Below, piece by piece: positions 36,024 through 43,268 of a stretch of 64,000 nt of DNA. The DNA comes from Microtetraspora fusca (GTDB taxonomy: Bacteria; Actinomycetota; Actinomycetes; Streptosporangiales; Streptosporangiaceae), in the NCBI RefSeq assembly GCF_001570365.1, contig NZ_BBYK01000047.1, positions 144,900 to 208,899 of the forward strand, written 5' to 3'. Every line of letters begins with the position of its first letter. The first letter of the stretch is position 1. The notes beneath the pieces were generated by a model that saw only the letters and a program-made list of their open reading frames with translations, was not told where the DNA came from and made no database searches. A program made the position numbers and the translations under genes.

Positions 36024-38257
36024 ACCGGATCCGCGCGGCCCTCATGGCGGTGCTCGCCCTGGTGCGCCGCCGCACCCGGCGCGTTCCCCTGCGCCAGCAG
36101 CTCACGGCGACGGAGTGCGGCATCGCCTGCCTGGCCATGATCGCCGGCTACTTCGGACGTCACACCATGATGGCCGAGTGCCGCGCCTTCCTCTCCGCGG
36201 GACGGGACGGCCTGTCGGTCGGCCGCCTCATGGACGCCGCGGCCCGGCTCGGCCTGGCCGCGGACGTCGAGCAGGTGGCCCCGGCGGACCTGCCCGACGG
36301 CCCGCTGATGCTGTTCTGGCGGGGCCGCCACTTCGTGGTGCTTGAGCGGCGCACCCGCCGGTGGGTCCGTATCGCCGACCCCAGCGGCGGACGCCGGCGG
36401 CTGACCCACGCCGAGTTCGCCGAGGAGTACAGCGGGATCTGCCTGACCCTCCGCCCCGAGCCGGACTTCCGGCCGCGGCTGGGCCGCGCCCGCGACTGGC
36501 CGATCCCCCGCTACCTGCGCGAGGTGCTGGCCGTACCGGGGACCCGGACGCCGATGGCCGGCATCCTGCTGGCGTCGGCCGCGCTGCAGGGCGTCGGGCT
36601 CGCCCTGCCCCTGGCCACGGCGTACGTCGTCGACACGCTGCTGCCGCAGCGCCAGGCGGGACTCGTCCCGCTGCTGGCCCTCGGGGTCGCGGTGACCGCC
36701 ATGACGCACGCCGGCGCGGCGCTCATGCGGGGCTGGGTGGCGATCACCCTGCGCACCCGGGCCAACGCCGTGCTCACCCGCGGCTTCATGGCGCATCTCC
36801 TGCGGCTGCCCCTGCTGTTCTTCCTCCAGCGGTCCCGGGGCGACCTCCTGATGCGGCTGGCCAGCGTGATGAGCGCGCGCGAGGTGCTGACCGGCCAGCT
36901 CTTCATGATCGTGCTCGACGCCTCGATGCTCAGCTTCTACCTGGTCGGCCTGGCCGTGATGGCCCCCGCGTACCTCGCGCTGACCCTCCTACTCGGCCTG
37001 GTCCAGGTCGGCCTGATCGCCGTGACGTACGGCAGGCAGGGCAGGCTGGCCAAGCGCGAGCTGTACGCCATGTCCGAGGAGCAGGGCTACCTGGTCGAGA
37101 CGCTGGACGCGGTGCTGCCGCTCAAGGCGAACGGCGCGGAAGCGCGGGCGCTGCGCCACTGGGGCGCCCTCTTCGAACGCCACCAGGACGCCAGCCTCCG
37201 GCGCGGCCGCTCGTCGGCCGTGGTCGAGGCGGCGCTGAGCACGATGCGTGTCCTGTCGCCGCTGGCCATGCTGGTGCTCGGCGTGAGCCTCGTGCTGGAC
37301 GGCACGATGACCGCCGGTGCCATGCTGGCCGCCAACGCCGTCGCGGTGTCGGTGCTGACCCCGCTCGGCTCCCTCGCCACGGCGGGCCAGTCCCTGCAGT
37401 CGGTCCGGGCGCAGGTGGAGCGCATGCACGACGTGCTCGACTCCGGGCAGGAGCGAGTCGGCCCGACCGGGCTGCCCGGCGGCGGGCCCATCGGCGTGGA
37501 GCTGTCCCGGGCCACGTTCGGGTACGACCCGGAGGCCGCGCCCGTGCTCCAGGACATCTCGCTCACGATGCGGCCGGGATGCAAGATCGGCGTGGCCGGC
37601 CGTACCGGATCGGGCAAGAGCACCCTGGCGCTGATGGTCCTGGGCCTGCTGCGCCCCGACAGCGGCGAGATCCGCCTCTCCGGTGTCCCTCTGGAGGAGC
37701 TCGACCTGCACGAACTGCGGGCGAGCTGCGGCGCGGTGCTCCAGCACCTGTCGCTCTTCGACGGAACCATCGCCGACAACATCACCATGGGCAGCCCGGA
37801 CGCCTCCCAGGCCGACGTGGAGTACGCCGCCGACGTGGCCGGACTGCACGACGACGTCCAGCGGATGCCCATGCGCTACGCGACGCGGGTCGGCGAGGGC
37901 GGCATGGCCCTGTCGGCCGGGCAGCGCCAGCGGGTGGCGCTCGCCCGGGCCCTGGTCCACCGTCCCCGGCTGCTCATCCTCGACGAGGCGACCAGCCATC
38001 TGGACCCGGCCACCGAGCGCAGGGTGGACGCGGCGCTCAACCGGCTGCGGGTCACCCGGCTGGTCATCTCCCACCGCCTGTCCGCCATCGAGAACGCCGA
38101 CGAGATCGTGGTGCTCGACGCCGGGCGCATCGCCGAGCGCGGCACCCACGCCGAGCTGCTCGAACTCGGCGGCCACTACGCCGCCATGTTCGGCCCCCTG
38201 ACCTCCGGAGAGACCGCGACCGCCGCCGAGCGGCTGCCCGGCCTCGTCCGGAAGTGA
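36020..38257 (+). CDS. lanT: C39-peptidase ABC transporter LanT
   Basis: Cleaves lanthipeptide leaders and exports the product. 745 residues. The C39 peptidase (1-150) has its catalytic Cys at 33 in TECGIAC, His near 104 in RGRHFVVL, and Asp near 120 in IADPSGG. A six-helix membrane domain (170-450) and an ABC domain follow, with Walker A GRTGSGKST near 526, a signature ALSAGQRQRVALARAL and Walker B LLILDEAT. It starts with GTG overlapping the lanM stop (GTGA). The specificity is for cleavage after double-glycine-type sites. Confidence 0.96.
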   Translation: MNRIRAALMAVLALVRRRTRRVPLRQQLTATECGIACLAMIAGYFGRHTMMAECRAFLSAGRDGLSVGRLMDAAARLGLAADVEQVAPADLPDGPLMLFWRGRHFVVLERRTRRWVRIADPSGGRRRLTHAEFAEEYSGICLTLRPEPDFRPRLGRARDWPIPRYLREVLAVPGTRTPMAGILLASAALQGVGLALPLATAYVVDTLLPQRQAGLVPLLALGVAVTAMTHAGAALMRGWVAITLRTRANAVLTRGFMAHLLRLPLLFFLQRSRGDLLMRLASVMSAREVLTGQLFMIVLDASMLSFYLVGLAVMAPAYLALTLLLGLVQVGLIAVTYGRQGRLAKRELYAMSEEQGYLVETLDAVLPLKANGAEARALRHWGALFERHQDASLRRGRSSAVVEAALSTMRVLSPLAMLVLGVSLVLDGTMTAGAMLAANAVAVSVLTPLGSLATAGQSLQSVRAQVERMHDVLDSGQERVGPTGLPGGGPIGVELSRATFGYDPEAAPVLQDISLTMRPGCKIGVAGRTGSGKSTLALMVLGLLRPDSGEIRLSGVPLEELDLHELRASCGAVLQHLSLFDGTIADNITMGSPDASQADVEYAADVAGLHDDVQRMPMRYATRVGEGGMALSAGQRQRVALARALVHRPRLLILDEATSHLDPATERRVDAALNRLRVTRLVISHRLSAIENADEIVVLDAGRIAERGTHAELLELGGHYAAMFGPLTSGETATAAERLPGLVRK

Positions 38258-38258
38258 C

Positions 38259-38276
38259 GCCGCGCCACGGCGCGGC
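38259..38276 (+). terminator. Hairpin between lanT and the first precursor gene
   Basis: GCCGCGCC-AC-GGCGCGGC gives an 8-bp stem directly after the lanT stop and no T-tract. It may partly terminate, or protect and process the mRNA so that precursor levels differ from enzyme levels. Confidence 0.5.
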
Positions 38277-38319
38277 ACTCCAAGGAACCGCACGACCCAT
38301 CGAAAGGAAGTGAAATCAC

Positions 38320-38508
38320 ATGGACCGCGACCTGATCCGCGCCTGGAAGGACGAGGACCACCGCGAGGGCCTGGCCGCGATGGCCCACCCCGCGGGCGAC
38401 ATCGACCTGAGCACGGCCGCCGGCGCGAGCAACACCTGGTGGATCACCAGCACCGCTCCCTGCACCTTCGTCACCGTCATCTTCGGCACGTTCAAGAAGG
38501 CCGAGTAA
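38320..38508 (+). CDS. lanA1: Lanthipeptide precursor A1
   Basis: 62 residues. Leader with the DLIRAWKDEDHRE and HPAGDIDL motifs of mersacidin-like class II precursors, ending in TAAGA, a GA-type C39 cleavage site near residue 36. The predicted core is about 26 residues, SNTWWITSTAPC followed by TFVTVIFGTFKKAE. It has seven Ser/Thr but a single Cys, so at most one thioether ring. AAGGAAG precedes the ATG. Confidence 0.88.
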   Translation: MDRDLIRAWKDEDHREGLAAMAHPAGDIDLSTAAGASNTWWITSTAPCTFVTVIFGTFKKAE

Positions 38509-38631
38509 CGCCTCCCCTCCCTCACTCACAGTAAGGAACCCCCTCATGAACCATGACCTGATCCGCGCCTGGAAGGACGAGGACCACCGCGAGGGCCTGG
38601 CCGCGATGGCCCACCCCGCGGGCGACATCGA
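38329..38631 (+). repeat. 77-bp identical leader DNA in precursor genes A1 and A2
   Basis: Bases 38329-38405 and 38555-38631 are identical over 77 bp, covering the leader from Asp-Leu-Ile through Asp-Ile-Asp. The flanking and core sequences differ completely. This is a recent duplication or gene conversion restricted to the leader. Confidence 0.95.
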
Positions 38632-38737
38632 TCTCACCTCCGCCACCGGCGGCGACGCGCAGGTCACGAGCTGGATGTGCGTCACGGTCGGCCTGTCGCT
38701 GCTGCTGCGCTGCTTCCCCGGTCAGCCCCAGGTGTAG
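38546..38737 (+). CDS. lanA2: Lanthipeptide precursor A2
   Basis: 63 residues. The first 30 residues match A1 at 28 positions. The leader ends in SATGG, a double-glycine site, giving a predicted core DAQVTSWMCVTVGLSL followed by LLRCFPGQPQV. The core has two Cys and four Ser/Thr, so two rings are possible. AAGGAA precedes the ATG. The core is much more hydrophobic than A1. Confidence 0.88.
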   Translation: MNHDLIRAWKDEDHREGLAAMAHPAGDIDLTSATGGDAQVTSWMCVTVGLSLLLRCFPGQPQV

Positions 38738-38739
38738 TG

Positions 38740-38937
38740 ATGCCGATGAACGAGATCCGCGCATGGAAGGATGAGGACTACCGGGAGGTCTTCCCCGGTC
38801 TGATCCACCCGTCCGGACAGATCGACCTCAAGTCGATCAGCGCCGCGGGCGGGGACTCCTTCAACCTCACCAGGATCCTCACCTGGTGGTTCTGCGGCCC
38901 GGTCGGGACCGAACACCCCAACGTCCCGGCTCAATAG
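38740..38937 (+). CDS. lanA3: Lanthipeptide precursor A3
   Basis: 65 residues, starting two bases after the A2 stop. The leader is divergent (EIRAWKDEDYREVFPGLIHP, then SGQIDL) but aligns position by position with A1/A2, which supports ATG 38740 over 38746. It ends in SAAGG. The predicted core is DSFNLTRILTWWFC followed by GPVGTEHPNVPAQ, with one Cys. The gene precedes a strong hairpin terminator. Confidence 0.88.
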   Translation: MPMNEIRAWKDEDYREVFPGLIHPSGQIDLKSISAAGGDSFNLTRILTWWFCGPVGTEHPNVPAQ

Positions 38938-38946
38938 CCGCCCCGT

Positions 38947-38980
38947 ATGGCCCGCCCGGGCGTGGTTCCGGGCGGGCCAT
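38947..38980 (+). terminator. Terminator of the lanthipeptide operon
   Basis: ATGGCCCGCCCGG and its exact complement form a 13-bp stem with an 8-base loop, 9 bp after the last precursor gene. No T-tract follows, as is common in actinomycetes. Confidence 0.8.
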
Positions 38981-39141
38981 CGCCATTCGGGCCGGCCCAG
39001 AAGGCGTTGGTCGGCGTGAAGCACAGCTCGACCTCGTTCTCCTTCAGTACCTCCCTTCACCCCCCCGTGCGATGGGGACGCGACCCCTCCGAGGGAGGGG
39101 GCATGACCCCCGACGGACCGTCATCACGTAGGAGGAACGTC

Positions 39142-39213
39142 GTGGCACCCGTTCCTAGTTTGGTCGTCATGACACGTCTAGGTCGGGACGAGATCCCGCG
39201 TCTCGGATGGTGA
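39142..39213 (+). CDS. Upstream ORF overlapping the LAL regulator start
   Basis: 23 codons from GTG 39142, preceded by GGAGG at ideal distance, the best ribosome-binding site in the region. The peptide begins MAPVPSLVVMTRLGRDEIPR and ends with a TGA inside ATGGTGA at the start of the regulator, whose own start has no good Shine-Dalgarno site. This layout suggests that the regulator is translated by coupling to this leader peptide. Confidence 0.5.
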   Translation: MAPVPSLVVMTRLGRDEIPRLGW

Positions 39214-42047
39214 CCATGCACGATCCTTTCTCGGCGTCGCCCGGGCTGATCGGACGCGCGGCCGAACTGGGTCGTGTCGACCGGGCCGTCGGCGACGTGG
39301 CCGCCGGGCGGTTCCGCACCGTCTCCATCACCGGAAGCCCCGGCATCGGCAAGACGCGGCTGCTGGCCGAGCTGGGCCGGCGCGCCGGGGAACGCGGCTT
39401 CGCCGTGATGTCCGGCAGAGCCACGGAGTTCGAGAGGTGCTTCCCGTTCGCCGTCTACGTCGAGGCGCTGACGCCGTGGTCGCCGCCCCATCCGGACGAC
39501 GCGGAGGCGCGGGCGGCGCTGGAAACGCTCGTGTCGATCTCCAGGGGAGACCGCGAGCCCGAGGCGAGCATCGACCGCTATCGGCTGTATCGCGGCATCC
39601 GGCGCCTGCTGGAGGTGGCGCCCGGCTCGATCGCCCTGCTCCTGGACGACCTGCACTGGGCCGACCAGCCCTCCCTGGAGCTCACCGAGTATCTGCTGCG
39701 CAAGCCTCCGCGCGGCGGCCTGCTCGTCGCGGTGGCGTACCGGCCCGCGCCGCTGCCCACCGGCGTCGTCGCGGCCCTGCCCCAGGCGGACGACCAGGCC
39801 GTGTTCCTGGACCTGCGTCCGCTCGAGGAGAAGGACCTCGCGGAGCTGTTCCCCGGGGCCGGCGCGCATCGGCGACGGCTGCTGCACAGAGCCAGCGCCG
39901 GCAACCCGCTCTATCTGCACGCGCTCGCGGACGCCGGCGACTCGGTCCTGGCCGGGTTGACCGGCGGCGAGTACCCCGTGGGCGGGCCGCGGGCGCTGCA
40001 GGGGCTGCTGCTGGCCGAGCTCGACGTGCTGCCCCACGACCTGCGCCGGGTCGCCCAGGCGCTGGCCGTCGCCGGCGACCAGGCCTCCCTCGATCTGGTG
40101 GCCTGGATCGCCGAGACCGGCGAGGAGGAGACCGCCGACGCGCTGGACCGGCTCTGCGCGCAGGGCGCCGTGGTGCCCACCGACGCGTTCTTCACCTTCC
40201 GGCACCCGCTGCTGCGCGCGGCCGTCTATCGGGAGGCGGGCATGGGCTGGCGCACGCGGGCGCACGAACGCGCCGCGGCCTACCTCGACGCCCATCGCGG
40301 GCCGGTCACGCTGCTCGCGCATCACGTCCAGCGGTCGGCCCGGCAGGGCGACGAAGGGGCGGCCGCCATCCTGCACGAGGCCGCGGCGGGACTGCTCGAC
40401 GTCGCGCCGGCCACCGCGTCCCGCCTGCTGCGTACCGCGCTGCGCGTCCTCCCCGCCCGAGAGGACCTGACCGCGCGGAGGATGGCCATGCTCATGGCGC
40501 TCGCCCGGGCGGTCGCCGCGGTGGGCGAGCTGGCCGAGAGCCGGGAGATCCTGAAGGCGGTGCTGCCGGGGCCGGAGCCCACGTCCCTGGAGGCCGCGGG
40601 GTTCGCGTCCGTCCTGTCCCGCCTGATGGGCGACCTGGACGCGGCCAAGCACCTGCTGGCCAGGATGCTGAACCGGGGTGCCGATTCCTGTCCCCACACC
40701 GCCAACATCCTGATCGAGCTGGCCGCGCTCGACTCGCTGCGGCTCGACAGCGACGAGGCGTGGCGGCACGCCCTGGCGGCGCTGGAACAGGCCGGTGAGC
40801 TGGGTCATGAGGCGCTCGCCGCGACGGCGCACAGTCTGCTCGCGCTCAACGCGGCGCAGCAGGCCCGTATCGGCGACGCCGAGGTCCACGTCGAACGGGC
40901 CACCCGGCTCGCGGACGGCGTCGCCGACGCGGAGCTGCGCCCGCACGCCGCGCTCTTCGCGCCCCTCGCGCTGGTCGAGGCGCAGCTCAACCTCCGGGAT
41001 CAGGCCGCCCGGCACCTCGCCAAGGGGCTGGAACTGGTCGGATACCAGGGGCTCAACCCCGGTTTCCCCTTCCTGCGCATCGTGGAGGTCGTCCTGCTCA
41101 CGCGCGAGGGACGGCTCTCCGCGGCGGTCGCCGCCGCCGAGGAGGCGGCCGAGCTGGCGGCCTTTCCCAACAGCCATGAGCTGACCGCGACCGTGTGGGC
41201 GGCGGCGCTGCCCGCGCTGCTGTGGCTGGACGGCCCGCAGGCCGCCCTCGCCGCGGCCGACCGGCTGATCGGCCCGGCGCTCCCCCGGTCGGCGTGGTGG
41301 TCGGAGCTGACCCGGCTGAACCTCGCCACCGTGGACTTCCACGCCGGCCGGGTGGCCGCCTGTCTCGCCCAGCTCACCGCCGGCCCGTGGTCGCCGCAGA
41401 CGGCGGTCGGCGCGGGCATCTACCGGCAGGCGCTGCACGCGGTCTCCGCGGCTCGCTTCAACGACCTGCACAGCGCCCTCCTCCTGTCCGACCTCGGCCT
41501 CGCCGATGCCAAGGGCCTGGGCCTGGACCACCAGCTCGGCGCCGCGCACATGGCGCGGGCCGAGGTCCTGCTCCAGTACGGCGAGCTGGAGGAGGCCCTG
41601 CCGCACGCGTCGGCGGCGGCCACCTACTTCGCCGACGCGGGCGCGCCGATCGACGAGGGCCGGGCGCGGCAGCTCCTGGCGACCCTGCACTCCCGGAACG
41701 GCGACCCGAAGGCGATGCGCGACGAGCTGGCCCGGGCCAAGGCGCGCTACGCCGAGTGCTCGGCCGCCTGGCTGGAGAAGCAGCTCGCCAAAGCGGAACT
41801 GCGCATGGCGGCGAGCCTCAGCCGGCAGGCCGAGGAGCCGGCGGGACTCAGCGAACGCGAGCGGCAGATCGCCACGTTGGCCGGTTCCGGCCTCACCAAC
41901 CGCGAGATCGCCCAGCGGCTCTACCTGAGCCCCAAGACGGTGGAGGCCCACCTGGCCCGCGTCTTCGCCAAGCTGGACGTTCGTTCACGCGTCGAGCTCA
42001 CCCGCCGGCTCGCGGAGGAGGGCATCTCTCCGGAGCGCTCGCCGTAA
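39207..42047 (+). CDS. LAL-type LuxR transcriptional regulator
   Basis: 946 residues. An N-terminal AAA ATPase with Walker A GSPGIGKT (about 44-51) and Walker B LLLDDLHWAD near 150, a long TPR-like helical middle (300-860), and a C-terminal LuxR helix-turn-helix (SERERQIATLAGSGLTNREI near 885). Large LuxR-family ATPases of this kind often activate biosynthetic clusters in actinomycetes. Its place directly after the precursor genes makes it the likely lanthipeptide pathway regulator. ATG 39216 is an alternative start. Confidence 0.92.
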   Translation: MVTMHDPFSASPGLIGRAAELGRVDRAVGDVAAGRFRTVSITGSPGIGKTRLLAELGRRAGERGFAVMSGRATEFERCFPFAVYVEALTPWSPPHPDDAEARAALETLVSISRGDREPEASIDRYRLYRGIRRLLEVAPGSIALLLDDLHWADQPSLELTEYLLRKPPRGGLLVAVAYRPAPLPTGVVAALPQADDQAVFLDLRPLEEKDLAELFPGAGAHRRRLLHRASAGNPLYLHALADAGDSVLAGLTGGEYPVGGPRALQGLLLAELDVLPHDLRRVAQALAVAGDQASLDLVAWIAETGEEETADALDRLCAQGAVVPTDAFFTFRHPLLRAAVYREAGMGWRTRAHERAAAYLDAHRGPVTLLAHHVQRSARQGDEGAAAILHEAAAGLLDVAPATASRLLRTALRVLPAREDLTARRMAMLMALARAVAAVGELAESREILKAVLPGPEPTSLEAAGFASVLSRLMGDLDAAKHLLARMLNRGADSCPHTANILIELAALDSLRLDSDEAWRHALAALEQAGELGHEALAATAHSLLALNAAQQARIGDAEVHVERATRLADGVADAELRPHAALFAPLALVEAQLNLRDQAARHLAKGLELVGYQGLNPGFPFLRIVEVVLLTREGRLSAAVAAAEEAAELAAFPNSHELTATVWAAALPALLWLDGPQAALAAADRLIGPALPRSAWWSELTRLNLATVDFHAGRVAACLAQLTAGPWSPQTAVGAGIYRQALHAVSAARFNDLHSALLLSDLGLADAKGLGLDHQLGAAHMARAEVLLQYGELEEALPHASAAATYFADAGAPIDEGRARQLLATLHSRNGDPKAMRDELARAKARYAECSAAWLEKQLAKAELRMAASLSRQAEEPAGLSERERQIATLAGSGLTNREIAQRLYLSPKTVEAHLARVFAKLDVRSRVELTRRLAEEGISPERSP

Positions 42048-42151
42048 AAGACGCGCCGGACGAGCCTGGTGGACGGCGATCTGCGGTGTACGCCCGATTC
42101 ATCGTGTAGCCGGCACCGTGGCGTGCTCCTCCTCCGCCGCAGAGCGAGGGT

Positions 42152-42889
42152 CTACCGGGCGGGCACGACCGGGCCCGGCATCGGCACGGCGCGGTCGTCG
42201 GCGGTGTGCCACTCGACGGCGTGGATGCCCGGCTCAAGGGACATCCGGGCGACCAGATGCTCCAGACGCGCCGGAGCGTCCCCGTCCAGCAGAAGGTGGG
42301 CGGTGAGCCGGGTGTCGCCGCTCCCGTCGGTTCCGATGCTGTCGATGCCGCGGAGGATCACCTCGCCGCCGCTCGTGCACTGGACGAGGAGGGCGCGGAT
42401 GTGCTGTTCGGCCTCGGCCAGGCAGGTGAGGGTCAGCAGGTACGGGTGCAGGTCCTCGTCCGCGGCAGGTGTGTCGTGGTCGATGAGCCGTCCCAGCGGC
42501 CGGCCGAGAAGGTGGACGGCCAGGACCACGACCGTGGCGATCCCGGTGAAGGCGAAGTGCCCGGAGGCGGCGAGCACCCCGACGGCGGCCGAGCACCACA
42601 GAGTGGCGGCGGTGTTGAGCCCGCGGACGGTGAATCCGTCCCGCAGGATCACGCCGGCCCCGAGGAAGCCGATCCCGGACACGACGTAGGAGGCGACCCG
42701 GGTGGGGCTTCCGCTGTCGCCCACGGCGTCGGAGTAGAGCACGAAGAGGGTGGCGCCGGCGGCGACGAGCGCGTTGGTGCGCAGACCGGCCATCCGGGCA
42801 CGCCACTGGCGCTCCAGACCGATCAGCGCTCCGCACCCCACGCCGACGGCCAGACGCAGGACGAACTCGACGGTGGTCAGAGTGTTCAT
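42152..42889 (-). CDS. mgtC: MgtC/SapB family membrane protein
   Basis: 245 residues. Four to five N-terminal membrane helices carry the family motifs GALIGLERQWRARMAGLRT (near 20-40) and YVVSGIGFLGAGVILRDG, with LNTAATLWCSAAVGVLAASG next. A cytoplasmic C-terminal domain of about 100 residues follows. MgtC proteins support growth at low magnesium and modulate the F-type ATPase. It is divergent from the mgtA unit. Confidence 0.92.
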   Translation of the reverse strand: MNTLTTVEFVLRLAVGVGCGALIGLERQWRARMAGLRTNALVAAGATLFVLYSDAVGDSGSPTRVASYVVSGIGFLGAGVILRDGFTVRGLNTAATLWCSAAVGVLAASGHFAFTGIATVVVLAVHLLGRPLGRLIDHDTPAADEDLHPYLLTLTCLAEAEQHIRALLVQCTSGGEVILRGIDSIGTDGSGDTRLTAHLLLDGDAPARLEHLVARMSLEPGIHAVEWHTADDRAVPMPGPVVPAR

Positions 42890-42992
42890 GATCGGTTACC
42901 TCCTCGCCGCCGAGGCGTTCGTGGCGTTCGAGGCGCGCATCGGGGACGCCGCGCGTCGCACGCATGTGGTCATCACCAGTGTAATTGGCTAG

Positions 42993-43008
42993 TTGCGCGA
43001 ATACGCAA
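42993..43008. promoter_or_regulatory. Inverted repeat TTGCG-N6-CGCAA in the mgtC/mgtA divergent region
   Basis: TTGCG-CGAATA-CGCAA lies in an AT-rich patch, 80 bp upstream of the mgtA leader ORF. Its form is like operators of ArsR/SmtB metal sensors, and an ArsR gene lies downstream at 49446-49859. The link is inference. Confidence 0.45.
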
Positions 43009-43071
43009 ATAGGGGTTACCGTCCTCTCGGGTGCGATCGTCACCCGTGCCTGTCGTGAGGAGGTGACCGAC

Positions 43072-43131
43072 ATGGATGGCTGTAGCAGTCCGGGCCATGA
43101 TCGGCCCTGCCTCCGTTCTTCCGCGCGATAA
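43072..43131 (+). CDS. Putative mgtA leader peptide
   Basis: 19 codons (MDGCSSPGHDRPCLRSSAR) with GAGGAGGT a few bases before the ATG, stronger than the mgtA site itself. It is followed by two hairpins before mgtA. The setting is that of a transcription-attenuation leader such as mgtL, though the sequence is unrelated to the enterobacterial peptide. Confidence 0.55.
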   Translation: MDGCSSPGHDRPCLRSSAR

Positions 43132-43155
43132 CCGATCTCCCTTGCGCGTTCCCTG

Positions 43156-43227
43156 AGCCGCCGCCGTCGGCGGGCTCCCCTTTTCCTCATCCGATGTTCC
43201 GTGCCCCGCGGCCGTCCGGCCGCGGGG
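43156..43227 (+). terminator. Attenuator-like hairpins in the mgtA leader
   Basis: The first hairpin is GAGCCGCCG-CCGT-CGGCGGGCTC (43156-43177), with a single bulge, followed by CCCCTTTTCC. The second is CCCCGCGGCC-GTCC-GGCCGCGGGG (43204-43227). Both lie between the leader peptide and mgtA, so mgtA expression probably requires readthrough. Confidence 0.6.
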
Positions 43228-43268
43228 TTCCCCTGTGCTGTGCCGGCACGAGAAGAGGTGAATCGATC

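Noticed and set aside
39057-41951. 964-codon open frame antisense to the LAL regulator
   Set aside because: Low-complexity Arg/Gly/Gln composition of a GC shadow; the plus-strand gene has clear ATPase and LuxR domains.
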